DNA of 64,000 nt from Liolophura sinensis (lineage: Eukaryota; Mollusca; Polyplacophora; Chitonida; Chitonidae). The stretch lies in contig NC_088302.1 of assembly GCF_032854445.1 (NCBI RefSeq), positions 1,860,001 through 1,924,000 of the forward strand. The letters run 5' to 3'. The translations under genes and the position numbers were made by a program. Below are positions 24,901 to 38,200 of the stretch, one piece after another (positions within the stretch are counted from its first letter, which is position 1; the number at the start of each line of letters is the position of its first letter). Below the pieces are notes generated by a model. The model saw only the letters and a program-made list of their open reading frames with translations, made no database searches and had not been told where the DNA came from.

Positions 24901-25560
24901 CAGTTTACAGATATCGCTTTTATTTTTATATTATTGGATATTTTACACTCACACGCCATGGAAACACAACGTGGAAAAAGAAACATTCGTTCCAGTCTGA
25001 GCTCAGCAGTATGATGTCATAATACACGTACAATAAACTTTTATGTTTTTGTGTCACACAGCAATAAGACACGACCTCATACATATGCAATTGTGAAATA
25101 TCTAGATCAGCTGCAAAGGTCTAAGCTTGTCGTTGATTGGTCTAAATTGCATAACCTCTGCAGAGGGAGTGATAGAACAGCAGTATAAAAAATGTCATTT
25201 TGGGGGGAAGAATAGACTTACCCAACTTCAATGTTTCTTGGGTAACTCAATACTGCTAAACCTTGTTTCATACCTCAGGTTACTAAACAAACACTACTAA
25301 GACAGCGTTAAACCCTTAAAAACATTCTGTGTCATTTTGAGTATGTTGTTTGTCATTTGGTTGTCCAGATATCTGATGCTGAGCTGTATGAATGTAATGA
25401 AGCTGTTGTGAGCATGCAGAATAAGTACCAAAGTCAGAAGCTGTACGTGAGGAGCAGTCTGAGGAAACGAATCCGTCCCTTAATCCCTCGTCCCTGTCTT
25501 CCTGCTATCCCAGAAGAGGTGACCATACAGTCCTATGCAGCAGCCGTACGTTTAGGGTGA
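21972..25560 (+). CDS. CCNG: Cyclin G
   Basis: Seven coding exons: 21972-22091, 22495-22575, 22784-22927, 23375-23449, 23724-23981, 24303-24413 and 25369-25560. All are phase 0 and give 326 residues (human cyclin G1 295, cyclin G2 344). Family landmarks are YMLDCFLSKVR then VQTKY (residues about 106-120), DFIRMENKVMEKLNCNL, TFLQSYYEM, LALSVLDVVLQD, and the C-terminal LPAIPEE, which matches the LPTIPE ending of vertebrate cyclin G. Cyclin G proteins recruit PP2A B' subunits and GAK and regulate the DNA-damage/p53 response and cell growth. Here the cyclin-box lysine is replaced: at the position of the cyclin I LAAK motif this protein has IASD (Asp about residue 134), and the following acidic run is also lost. 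The start is the first ATG after the leader acceptor that keeps frame. It is transcribed away from cyclin I. Confidence 0.88.
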
Positions 25561-25644
25561 GTGAAGGCTTCACTACACTTTAATCTACATTAAAACATTT
25601 GTCTCAATGCTTATAGTGTTGTTAAATTGATTTAAGAATTTGCA
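25561..25644. other. Start of cyclin G 3' untranslated region
   Basis: Unique sequence follows the TGA stop of cyclin G and leads directly into transposon remains. Confidence 0.4.
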
Positions 25645-25855
25645 GGTCATTCGTAGACTTTCTGACTTATCATGGATTGAAATAGATGCCATAAGGCGTC
25701 TCAGTGAAGCAGCATTAGATGAAAGAGCGGTAGAAATCCGTCCTGCAACAAGGAGGCACATTACATACACTCTAAGGATTCCTTCATCGTATATGATTGA
25801 AAAATTGATAAGTACGATGTTAAACCCCAAGCATTCACTCACTCACTCTTTTTAC
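25645..25855 (+). repeat. SINE family 2, 3' part
   Basis: The segment holds GTCTCAGTGAAGCAGCATTA, AGAGCGGTAGAAATCCGTCC, GGAGGCACATTACATACACT and ends with ATGTTAAACCCCAAGC then a run of ACTC repeats. The block GTCTCAGTGAAGCAGCA is shared with 59714-59730, where the tRNA-like head and 5' body of the same family survive. The head is missing here. The frames across it are not genes. Confidence 0.75.
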
Positions 25856-26600
25856 TGATGATATGAGCACATTCCTTACTGGAAATGACCCTGCTACCTT
25901 AGTTAATCAAACATGTTTTGAACTGGTCAAACTTTTTTGTGGCTCTGTTGGTAACAAATTCTCCCTTAAAGTAGGTAAAACCAAAATTTATGATAATTAG
26001 CCCTGATAAAAAGTGTGAAAAGTTTATCACTCAACATTAATGCCGTTAATGTTGACAGAGTTGACAACTATAAATTTCCCGGAGTATACTTTAATAGTAA
26101 GCTAAACAGGAAATCTCACATAAATGGATTGTCTAAGAAAATAGCTAGAAACCTTTGAATGTTTTTTACTATAATCTTATATTCCCATACCTGTCATCTT
26201 GCAACATCGTATGTTGTAACACACGTTTCACATCTTGGGACTGGTTCACATTATTAACCAGTCCCATCCACTAGAACACAGGGGACCAATATTTAAAAAA
26301 TCTCAAACTACTAACGCTGATCAAGATAAATACTGATCAAACCATGCTTTTAGTGCATAAGCCTTACCATCAGTCATTTTCACTGCCAATTCAATTTCGA
26401 AACTTCTTTATCATGCTGTCTGATGTTGATAGGTACAAATCTTTATTTTCCTTTCTACTCATCTAATTTATCTTTTCCTTTTGCTAGAATTAAAGGTCCC
26501 CATGTGTGGAATAATCTTCCTCCTGCCCTCAAAACTGTAAATTCTATTTCTTTATTTTAACACGAAATTAAAGTTTTTCTAATTCAATAAAAAATATATA
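25850..26600 (+). mobile_element. LINE reverse-transcriptase fragment (CR1/Jockey-like), broken
   Basis: Plus-strand translation begins with FTDDMSTFLTGNDPA, a YADD-box relative. It goes on through GNKFSLKVGKTK (the usual NKLSLN..KTK block), NYKFPGVYFNSKLN, KSHINGLSKKIARN, and later pieces resembling the thumb and C-terminal region (SFSLPIQFRNFF, SPCVEQSSSCPQN). Several stops and frame changes are present, so it is dead. The 5' part is absent. It lies in the 3' flank of cyclin G directly after the SINE. Confidence 0.75.
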
Positions 26601-29295
26601 CCATTAATCTGTAAGTGATATATTATTATTTATATTGTGCGACTTCACAACTTTGTTATTTTTCATCTTGTCATTAAACCCCATATTTAACTTGTGGTCA
26701 GCATGTGGATGTGTTTAGTTTCACTTTGATATGTTCATATACTCTTTGTGATGTCAATTTTCTTTACTGATCATTTCAATAAATATAATTTAAAAATGTA
26801 TCAGTCAATTGGATCAAGCAAGCTCCAATCCCGCAGTTTTAATCCCGCCAAATATTTAATTACATCTATTCCTATGTTATACATTGAATTTGTACACATA
26901 TTTATATGTACAGAATGCATATAAATCATGTTATTTATGTATTTTGGTGAAATGAAATGAAAAATGTGTATCTGTACATGGAAACATTGTACATACCTTT
27001 AAACTAGGGCCTAATTACAAGAAACGTAACAATTTTTCTTCAGTAAATCATGTTACCTTTCTTAAAAAAACAACAAGAAAATGGATTGTTGAAGTTGTGT
27101 GAGAGAAACTTTCTGAATAATCAGTTCAATGACAATAAACTGCCTGACAGCATCATTTGATATCTACTTTTCCTATATTTTGCAGCCTGAGCTAATTGGA
27201 TGATGGTAAATAACCAGCACAGCCAAAAATACTGGTATAGCTACTCACTGTTGTCCTCTTTAACAAAACGAAGTGCAGACCATGTCTTTACAATGGCCAT
27301 ATGCTGTCAGTGTGTTGTGGATTACATGTTATATTTATGGAGATCTCCAGAACTTATTTATTTTTGTACTAAAATCTACAAATGTTAAAACTAAAAGCAT
27401 TAAAGCATGTAATAATGTGTAGCATTGTTGTTGTTTTCAAGTAATTAATATTAAAACAAATGTCATGTCATGATTTTTGAAATAATGTATTGTATTCAAA
27501 GGATCTTTACCATTATTGTCCATGTAGCAGTGTGTAAAGTATGATGTCCAAATCCAAACGCACAATTAATGGGGCATATATATTATATTCCACAAAAGTC
27601 TATCTCACTGAAGTGTATTCCTAGTCTTAACTAGCATCCGTGTCAGAGTACATGTAACTAGAATCATACATCACTGTTATTTATAGATCCATCTCGAGCA
27701 CTCATGAAACCAGGTACATGTACGTTGAAATTTTTGTACTGTATTTGTAATTTTATTTGGCTGACTGTTTTTACCTGTAGTAGGACCAACTAACTTTAGT
27801 ATGTATAGTAGGGTAGATTTGTTGAATTCTGTATCAGCATTGTGCAATATTCATTTCGTATTGAAAACTTTGTTTATTTGTTGGTGATAATCACAGCAGA
27901 CATTTTATTTTTTGCATCCCTTCGTTTCCCTGTCATTGTGGCTGTGTACATTGTATAGTTATGTTCAAACTTTATCAGTGGATACAATATATGTACATAA
28001 TTCTGTAAGTTTTGCAATATGTACTTCTTTCTTGAAAGATATATTTAATGTTCTTTGTGCTCCAGCTTTAATCTGACAAACACACTATGTAATTTAGAAT
28101 GTTGAATAATAGATGAAACAGATTTATGTACTACTGATTGTTATTGTGTACATTATATTCCACTGAATAATACAGGCCCCATCCCTGACTATTTTTTCTA
28201 AGGAATAAAAATTTTTTAATGCCGAAAATGTGTCACAAGAGTTCTGAATATTGTCTACACCTACACTAAGTCAATGTGATGAAGGAACCTGTGTACTATT
28301 GTCATGTTTTTCAGTGGCCATAATCTGGATTTTTGGAGTCATTTAAATTGTCCATTGTCATGCCTCACTAACTTCATTGCAATAAAGAGTTCTGCTGGTC
28401 ATTCAACCGAATACAAATATCCACTGTGACCGTTTGACATACAGCTAGTAGTACTATAGCTGTGGAGCATTTCAAAGTGTGTCATCAAGATATGGCTGAA
28501 TTTTTGCCAAAGTGAAGTTTAGACATATTCATTCATTCAAAGTGTGCCATTGTGAGGATATTGCTCTGGATCTTCCAGAGCAAATGTTCATCCAAAGATT
28601 TAACCGGTTAAAATCAGCTGTCCATATGCCTATGTTTATCTGGAGTAACATAATGAGCACTGTACCTCTTCTAGACATTTAATCTGGAGAAAACCTTGGA
28701 CTAAAGATCCAAAGTGTCACAAATTTTCCTACATGTAGATTCCCTGCTGCTGTGGAATACTAACATTGTACAATGTACTTATTTATGTTGCATGCACTGA
28801 CAGGATCAACTGGGGAACTAGATGAAGAACGTTACAAAGTGTGCCACAGGATCTTCAAAATCTTCAACCTTTCCAAGCACAAAATGATGTTTAATCATTG
28901 GGTTTTATGCTTACAATTATTATGACACTGCATAACTAAAGATGCAGTGTCATAAAACTGTGTAATTTATTCTCTACACCTCTTAGTTCTCTCAGAATGT
29001 TTTAAAATATTGGTTGTAGAAGCAGTTGAAAAGGTTGAAGAATTAGGGTATCACTATCTGTAATATGACTAACGTTCCTAATGTCAGTGTTGAAATATCA
29101 GGTAGACAAACAATTAACGAAGTGATCAAAATAAAATATATATATATATGTAATTGTCAGAACTGTTTCATACAACATTGTTCAACAATACTACACCAGG
29201 GAATACGGACAATTTACACTGCAAATACATACTAGTAATACATCTTGGAAAAAGTTTGGAAGTCTTCCTTAAGAGAGAAAGAAGTGGTAATATTC
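26601..29295. other. Region between convergent cyclin G and growth-factor genes
   Basis: AT-rich sequence with no exon series seen. Cyclin G and the growth factor converge here, so both 3' untranslated regions probably lie in it. Plus-strand AATAAA candidates are at 26778-26783, about 28204 and about 28380. A minus-strand candidate is near 28966-28971. A short AT dinucleotide run lies near 29135-29150. How far each transcript extends cannot be told from sequence alone. Confidence 0.4.
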
Positions 29296-32200
29296 TTATT
29301 TTCTCTTTCTGATTGGAAAGCCAGAGAAAATGTCAAAAGTTGGCCTGCAGCCACAGGCTCCATTACTGAGCAGTGCAGGTTCCCAGTACTGGCTACACTG
29401 CTTGTGGGCGCAGGGCTGTGCAGTGGTAGGGACTGGGGTGGTGGTGGCTGGCTCTGTACTGGGGGGCACCTCTGTAGTGGTCACCTCCTCTGTTGTGGAC
29501 ACAGGGTCAATGTTCTCCCCGTCCACCATCGCTCTCAGCCTGTTTACCGTGGACATGTCCAATTCGGCCATGTCTGTGTTTGTCTCACTGGTTAGGTCAT
29601 CAGCGGAGGAATGCAGACCCAGGCTGGATGCAGAGCTCAGGGAGCGACGTTCACATCTGCAGAGTAAAACAATCCTCGTTACACACAACTTAAGTCACTA
29701 TGCATAACTTGTATTTCACCTTAAGTTAGCATTTTCCATGGGGCTTATTTTGCTTGATTCTGATTCATATGTCCACCTTATAGTGTCACTTGAGAGTTTT
29801 ATTGGTACATCTGATTAATCAGAAGTATCAGTTTAAGGCCTTTACACGCTTCTGACAATGAATTTTTACATACCTTACTTGTATATGAAATACATTAGTG
29901 GCATTAATATATGTACATGTATGGGCTGCATGTCTAGGATGTTGTTGTAGGATAGTTTGTAGGTACACTCTGACTTGTTTGCAATGTCACAACCAGGTCA
30001 AAACTAAAGAACTTGTTTAAAAGCTTTTTCAAATTACATTGATGAACTTTGTTTTTTAGTTATTTCTGCACACCCTGAAAACTGGTATCTAAATCCATGT
30101 TAACTGAAGGTCTAAACATGTGTCATACAATCTAAGGAGTTAAGGTGGCAGATAAACATGTATGTACATGTATTTGTTTTGTTTTATATCCTTTGATAAT
30201 CCCGTCCTGAACAAGGGGGCAGTCTGCCTGGTTGGATGGGTTTAGCTGCCACTGTCAGTGCGTACCTTGTACAACCATATTCTATTCTTTAACCTCTGAT
30301 GTTTTAACAAGAGAGCCTGTGATTATGTGTGGTGCATGAATTCCACTTCACTGCACTTGACCTAAAGCTAGGCTTATGGAACCAACACCAACAAGGTGTC
30401 ACGGCCAGTCAAACCTGTTGTTGTTATTGTTCCTTTATCACCCTCTTCATACATGTATGACTATACCCATAATTTAAATCAGTTGCAAGGTTGTTTTTCC
30501 TCCATATTAAGTGCCCTCAACTTGTAAATGGTACTGTATGCTAAGCTCTTACTTAAATGCAGACTTTCTGTTGCGGTGTAAGAATTGTACAACATGTGCA
30601 AACGCATTGTCCCAGAGCCTTTAATTTATTTTATCTTAAAACTTATCATACCAACTTCATTACATCACAGATTTTCTTTTTCCCTTTTTCGTTTACTTTT
30701 GATCTTGTTGATTTCCACTAAACAGTTTGTTTGTTCTGTCTTAATGATCAATCGTTAACACACCAACACCGCGCAACGACTCAGGAGCCTTTCACCAATG
30801 CTCTCCCTGTGAGTTCAAGTGCTGGCTTCCTCTCCGGCTGTACGTGGGAAGGTTTTCCAAGAACTTGAGGATGATTGTGGGTTTCCTCTGGGCTTTGCCC
30901 GGTTTCCTCCCACCATAATGCTGGATGCAGCCGTTTAAGTGAAATATTCTTGACGTAAAATGCGAATCAAATAAATACATAAATCTTAAAGCTCTATCTA
31001 ATGAAGAAGCATGCTAAGCTATTGTTTCAGTGGATTAGCTGTGACCAGGGTACCATGTTTTCCACTAGCTGTACTATCAGACAGGTAGCATGAGCTGATT
31101 GCGATCATATTCTGTATTTGCCAGAAAATTTCAACCGTGACTGAAGTACTCATTTTGCCAGTGAAAGTTCTATTGCAGGATGTAAGAGTAGTGTTTTGAG
31201 ATGTGTTTGGAAGGTACGATTAATGAAGAGAACTTTAGCATAACTAGGACAAAAATTCCAAAGGTTTTTACCTGCATGTGTCAGTGTTGAAGGCAGAATT
31301 CCTGGAGTCACAATTTGTGATAGTGGGGCAGAGACACTGACATGTTTCCTCATCCCAGCGCCTGGGAAGGCGACAACTAGATTCCTCATGGGCATTCTTA
31401 CAGACACAACGGCATATTTCATCGTCATATCTGAGGTGGATACTGTAATTGCAGTCCTCAGGCTGAACGCGGCATCTTATTTCACACCTCAGGTGCTTCT
31501 CAATATAAATAGTCTTCATCTTGGAGCCGTCAAAGTCCATGGGGCCATCCAGATTAAGGCTGGGGGAAAGAATCTGCAAGACAACAAGGTCCGAGTCAAG
31601 GCTGGCATGTGTATCATGGAATGCAAGATTTCACAAGTGGTTGCAAATGTGTAGACAGACATATTTTTTCTGACCTCCACCAAGACTTTCATCAAAGCAC
31701 AAATCGTCTCCTTATTTAGTTCTGAATCAAACATGGTTGACAATCCAGACACTAATCATGGTTGACAATCCAGGCACTTAACATGGTTGACAATCCAGGC
31801 ACTAAACATGGTTGACAATCCAGGCACTAATCATGGTTGACAATCCAGGCACTAAACATGGTTGACAATCCAGACACTAATCATGGTTGACAATTCAGAC
31901 ACTAAACATGGTTGACAATCCAGACACTAATCATGGTTGACAATCCAGGCACTAAACATGGTTGACAATCCAGACACTAAACATGGTTGACAATTTAGAC
32001 ACTAAACATGGTTGACAATTCAGACACTAAACATGGTTGACAATCCAGGCACTAAACATGGTTGACAATCCAGACACTAATCATGGTTGACAATTCAGAC
32101 ACTAAACATGGTTGACAATCCAGACACTAATCATGGTTGACAATCCAGGCACTAAACATGGTTGACAATCCAGACACTAATCATGGTTGACAATTCAGAC

Positions 32201-35200
32201 ACTAAACATGGTTCACAATCCAGGCACTAATCATGGAGACAATCCAGACACTAAACATGGTTGACAATCCAGACACTAAACATGGTTGACAATTTAGACA
32301 CTAAACATGGTTGACAATCCAGGCACTAAACATGGTTGACAATCCAGACACTAATCATGGTTGACAATTCAGACACTAAACATGGTTGACAATCCAGACA
32401 CTAAACATGGTTGACAATCCAGACACTAATCATGCTTGACAATCCAGTCGACAATTTAGACACCAAACATGGTTGACAATTTAGACACTAAACATGGTTG
32501 ACAATTCAGACACTGAACATGGTTCACAATCCAGACACCAAACACGGTTGATAATTGGGTTCATCAATCAGCCAACACTTCACAATTCAGTATCGCTTCC
32601 TCATTGCTAACTGCTTGTTATCACTCTCCCTCTAATCACGAAATCAATGATACTGTTGAATTAAGATCCTGACTTACCACTTTAGGAACAAATGTCACCT
32701 CTACAGGAGCGCATATCTCGTGCTCTGTGCCACCGCACCCTGTGCAGCGCTCCATGAGGATACAGGTGGGGTAGTGCACCACATTAGGGTCAGGATGTTG
32801 AGGTACATCCACAGTCACCAGGTGAGGGGAGCACAGGTCTGGCTGCACCACACGCGACATTATCATCGCTGAAACAGCACCCAAGCAAAATTCAGCATTC
32901 TCCAAAATTGTGGACATGAACACAGGCCCACTGGTTAGATGGAATTTTCTCACCAGTCTAGACCAAGACAATTACACTAATTCTAAAACACTGACACTGA
33001 TAAACAAATTCAAACAATTAGACTGCTTGCAAGTCTGTTGGTATCTCAAAGAACAAGATTTACAGTGATCCCTAAAAAAAACGTGTGGTTTTGTCGTCAA
33101 GTTCAGCTTATGCTGGCTGCCTCTCCCCCCATATGTGGGAAGGTCTGCCAGCAACCTGTGGATGGTTGTGGGTTTCCCTTGGGCTTTGCCCGGATTTCTC
33201 CTACCATAATGCTGTCCGTTGTCGTATAAGTGAAACATTTTTGAGTATAAAACACATAAAACACCAATCAAATAAATAAATAAATCATTGTATAACTCAG
33301 ATAAAACAGAATGTAATATAACTCAGAGTATTCATCCTAATAAGGATGTGACTAAGCCACAAATTAGATGCATATAAACCATGGATCATTTGTAAAACAG
33401 AAAGCGCATACTTACATCTGGTGTTGGGAGGAATACGACCTGATAGAAAGAAAGTGACTTTCTATTTAAATGTGCATGGCAAGTAGAAATCAAATCGTTT
33501 TTATTTTTAAAAGCAATAATTTTGTAAAAACTCTACTGTAGGCTACTTTTTATATGACGTTGAAGAAACCACATTCTTCTTTACATAAACTATGTATGAT
33601 GTGTGTATACAGTGTCTTCAGTGTATGGGACAATGACGTTTCCTCAAAACAGAACAAGAAAGGCTGACATTATGGCAACCTTACATGGTAAGGTCACCTG
33701 CCGCCAGGCTTACAGGATGGTTATGCATGCTATTTAACACAACGTCACAAAACAGATACTGTTTGGTTCATCATTAGCTTGTGTGTACAACAGAAGGTTA
33801 CCTGTGTCTTTTCACATGAATCCAGTTGATGCTGGGCGTCAGAGGTCACGTCCTCTTACATGCAGAACAAGGCTGTGCATAAACACACATGCAACACATG
33901 TTAGTGACATGAACTTGAAAGAGGACTGGTTAGTGGGATTTAGTGGGTTAGTTGAATGTATACTCATAGGGCCATGAGCTATGTCACACTAAATTTTAAC
34001 GTCTACGAGCATGAGGTTAAACAATAATCAAATCGAAAATCTAGATAACCACTCCTATTATTTCCTGCTAAGCTATATGATCACATGTAAGCTTGCATTC
34101 TGAGGTCTATGGGACCACATTTGTTTTTAACAGTTGTTTCACGAATGCAATGCAGAATATACCGGGCAAGACATCAAATGTTACACCTAGCTAAACATGG
34201 CACATGGCCTTACACCTGGCATGACACCTGACCATGATGTCTCATTATCCCTAACTGCAGAGCTCTCAGAGAAGAAGCAATTCAAGTCATTCCTCTGACA
34301 AGATGTTGGTACCATAGTATTCATGTACATGGTTACCCAGCTGAAGGGTTTAACCCCATCTTAGTTAACCCCAGGTTGAATCTGAATCTATAACAATGTC
34401 CTTCACCTCTGCACATGACGGAGACACCTTTAAACACAGCCTGTAACCCTCCATATGGGTCCAGTCATGGGTATTACATGTCAATAATAAGCGTTCTGAA
34501 CGCACTGCCGAAAATGTTTTGCTAGACTAGATCAGTCACTTGTCTTGTATTTATTTATTAACTTTTGAAATTTGTTTTCATGACGTTGAGTAACAAGATA
34601 TCATCAACAGAAACAGTGATATGGTGCAGATATGAACAGGAGTACCAACATGCGCTACAGATAAACATCATCACACATCTATGTGAAATGGTCACAATCC
34701 AAGCATGTAAACATATTCAAGGAGAAATTTACAGGACAAGTAATATATGCCAACAGAGTCCTGATCAGATAGAAATGGGAAAAAAATATTATGTATGTAT
34801 AACTGACAGAGGTTAATAAACTACAGAGGCCTGAAACTGACACTTTCACAAACAGCTCTTATTAAGTATCTCCAATATTAAGTAACTATTGTTTTCTAAA
34901 TGGATGAATTAATCAGAATAAAGCAAAATGATGTAACTTAAACCATCAACTTTTGACAAGTTACTGACAGATTTCCAATGTGACACACAGACATGCATAC
35001 CATACATGTATGTCTATGACACGCCTACCCAGGGTAAACCACCGACTTCTGACAAGTTACTGACAGACTTCCAATGTGACACACAGACATGCAAACCATA
35101 CATGTATGTCTATGACAGGCCTACCCAGGGTAAACCATTGACTTCTGACAAGTTACTGACAGACTTCCAATGTGACACACAGACATGCATACCATACATG

Positions 35201-38200
35201 TATGTCTATGACACGCCTACCCAGGGTAAACCACCGACTTCTGACAAGTTACTGACAGACTTCCAATGTGACACACAGACATGCATACCATACATGTATG
35301 TCTATGACAGGCCTACCCAGGGTAAACCACCGACTTCTGACAAGTTACTGACAGACTTCCAATGTGATACACAGACATGCATACCATACATGTATGTCTA
35401 TGACACGCCTACCCAGGGTAAACCACCCACTTCTGACAAGTTACTGACAGACTTCCAATGTGACACACAGACATGCATACCATACATGTATGTCTATGAC
35501 ACGCCTACCCAGGGTAAACCACCGACCTCTGACAAGTTACTAACAGACTTCCAATGTGACACACAGACATGCATACCATACATGTATGTCTATGACATGC
35601 CTACCCAGGGTAAACCACCGACTTCTGACAAGTTTCTAACAGACTTCCAATGTGACACACAGACATGCATACCATACATGTAGTGGGAAAGAAGTTCTGG
35701 AAGACAAGTCGTCTGTAAGGAACTCGCCAACGATCTACAAATTCCCTATCCAACGCACACTTGGAGTGTCCCAGCAAATGAAAGGCATATGCCTAAATCA
35801 CTTGACCATGAACCGCTCCAATAACATATGAGCATAGCTTTTCAGTTGTTTTACTGAATTATATTGTCTGTCTTTCTCTGTGTTATAAAGATGCAACCTT
35901 GGACAGAATTGAGTATCCAATGGAATCTACATGCTATAGGTTATGAGGCCAAAACTGTCCCTCCTGAAGACTGATCTTGTATCTATTATTTATTTATTTA
36001 TTTATTTGATTGGTGTTTAACGCCATACTCAAGGATATTTCACTTCTACGACCTCAACCAGCCATCAACTGGACCATTGATTCCAATCACTAATGAATCA
36101 AAAATATGAAATTTTAACTAAAGTGTGAAAATGCAAAAAAATTGTGTTCAACTGTCATCTCCACATATCCGCTCAATTGCCAAGTTAATGTTATCAGAAA
36201 GAATTACATTTCAGGATTATCATATAATAATATTTTCCACCAACATTTTATGTAATACGTACAAAGAAAATTAATTTGGGAAAGTGTTGGTACACATACC
36301 CAGTCAGTCCCAGATCTAAGCCTTGACACTTAGATCCACCCAAAAGGACACAGGCACATGTACCTAGTCAGTCCCAGATCTAAGGCTTGGCACTTAGATC
36401 CACCCAAAAGGACACAGGCACATGTACCTAATCAGTCCCAGATCTAAGGCTTGGCACTTAGATCCACCCAAAAGGACAAAGGTGCAGGTACTTAGTCAGT
36501 CCCAGATCTAAGGCTTGACACTTAGATCCGCCCAAAAGGACACTGGCACATGTACCTAATCAGTCCCAGATCTAAGGCTTGACACTTAGATCCACCAAAA
36601 AGGACACAGGCACATGTACCTAGTCAGTCCCAGATCTAAACACACAAAAGGACACAAGTACACATACTTAGTCAGTCCTAGATCTAAGGCTTGACACTTA
36701 GATCCACCAAAAAGGACACAGGCACAGGTACTTAGTCAGTCCGAGATCTAAGGCTTGGCACTTAGATCCACCCAAAAGGACACAGGCACATGTACCTAGC
36801 CAGTCCGAGATCTAAACACACAAAAGGACACAAGTACACATACTTAGTCAGTCCCAGATCTAAGGCTTGACACTTAGATCCACCAAAAAGGACACAGGCA
36901 CATGTACTTAGTCAGTCCGAGATCTAAACCTTGACACCCAAAAGGGCACAGGCACAGGTACTTAGTCAGTCCCAGATCTAAGGCTTGACACTTAGATCCA
37001 CCAAAAAGGACACAGGCACATGTACTTAGTCAGTCCGAGATCTAAACCTTGACACCCAAAAGGGCACAGGCACATGTACCTAGTCAGTCCCAGATCTAAG
37101 GCTTGGCACTTAGATCCGCCCAAAAGGACACAGGCACATGTACCTAATCAGTCCCAGATCTAAGGCTTGGCACTTAGATCCACCCAAAAGGACACGGGCA
37201 CATGTACCTAGTCAGTCCGAGATCTAAACACACAAAAGGACACAAGTACACATACCTAGTCAGTCCGAGATCTAAACCTTGACACACAAAAGGACACAAA
37301 TACACGTACCTAGTCAGTCCTAGATCTAAGGCTTGACATCCAAAAGGACACAGGCAGATGTACTTAGTCAGTCCCAGATCTAAGGCTTGGCACTTAGATC
37401 CGCCCAAAAGGACACAGGCACATGTACCTAATCAGTCCCAGATCTAAGGCTTGGCACTTAGATCCACCCAAAAGGACACGGGCACATGTACCTAGTCAGT
37501 CCGAGATCTAAACACACAAAAGGACACAAGTACACATACCTAGTCAGTCCGAGATCTAAACCTTGACACACAAAAGGACACAAATACACGTACCTAGTCA
37601 GTCCTAGATCTAAGGCTTGACATCCAAAAGGACACAGGCAGATGTACTTAGTCAGTCCCAGATCTAAGGCTTGAAACGTAGATCCACCCAAAAGGACACA
37701 GGCACATGTACTTAGTCAGCCCTAGATCTAAGGCTTGACACACAAAAGGATACAGGTACATGTGCTTAGTCAGTCCCAGATCTAAGGCTTGAAACGTAGA
37801 TCCACCCAAAAGGACACAGGCACATGTACTTAGTCAGTACTAGATCTAAGGCTTGACACACAAAAGGATACAGGTACATGTATGAAATCAAGCATACATG
37901 TTTTTTGGCCAAAAGAACAAATGGGAAGCATGAGGCCTAGCTCAGTTGGCAATTAGTACACAATGCAAATAGCACAGCACATGGCAAGTTCTGCATCCAC
38001 TGACAGGATGGATCAAAACATGCTTGCACATGTAACTATGTCCACACATACATTCAGCTTTGTCTCATAATGCTCAAAATGCTTCCTTACTGCTTTAACT
38101 TAATAAGCATTACATCAATCAGCTGTCACCATTGACAACTGTGATGCTTGTACATGCAGACAGGCAGTTTAATATTGTTCACTTGGACTGTGCAACCATG

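Noticed and set aside
25640-25858. 72-residue frame following cyclin G as an extra exon
   Set aside because: The sequence is the 3' part of SINE family 2, and cyclin G already has a normal C terminus (LPAIPEE) and stop.
29245-29707. Plus-strand frames of 116 and 125 residues opposite the last growth-factor exon
   Set aside because: They are shadows of the minus-strand coding exon, which has matching splice sites and domain content.
35006-35683. 225-residue open frame with 32-residue repeats
   Set aside because: It is the 96-bp minisatellite (a multiple of three) lying in an intron of the minus-strand growth factor; there is no splice or start context and no family resemblance.
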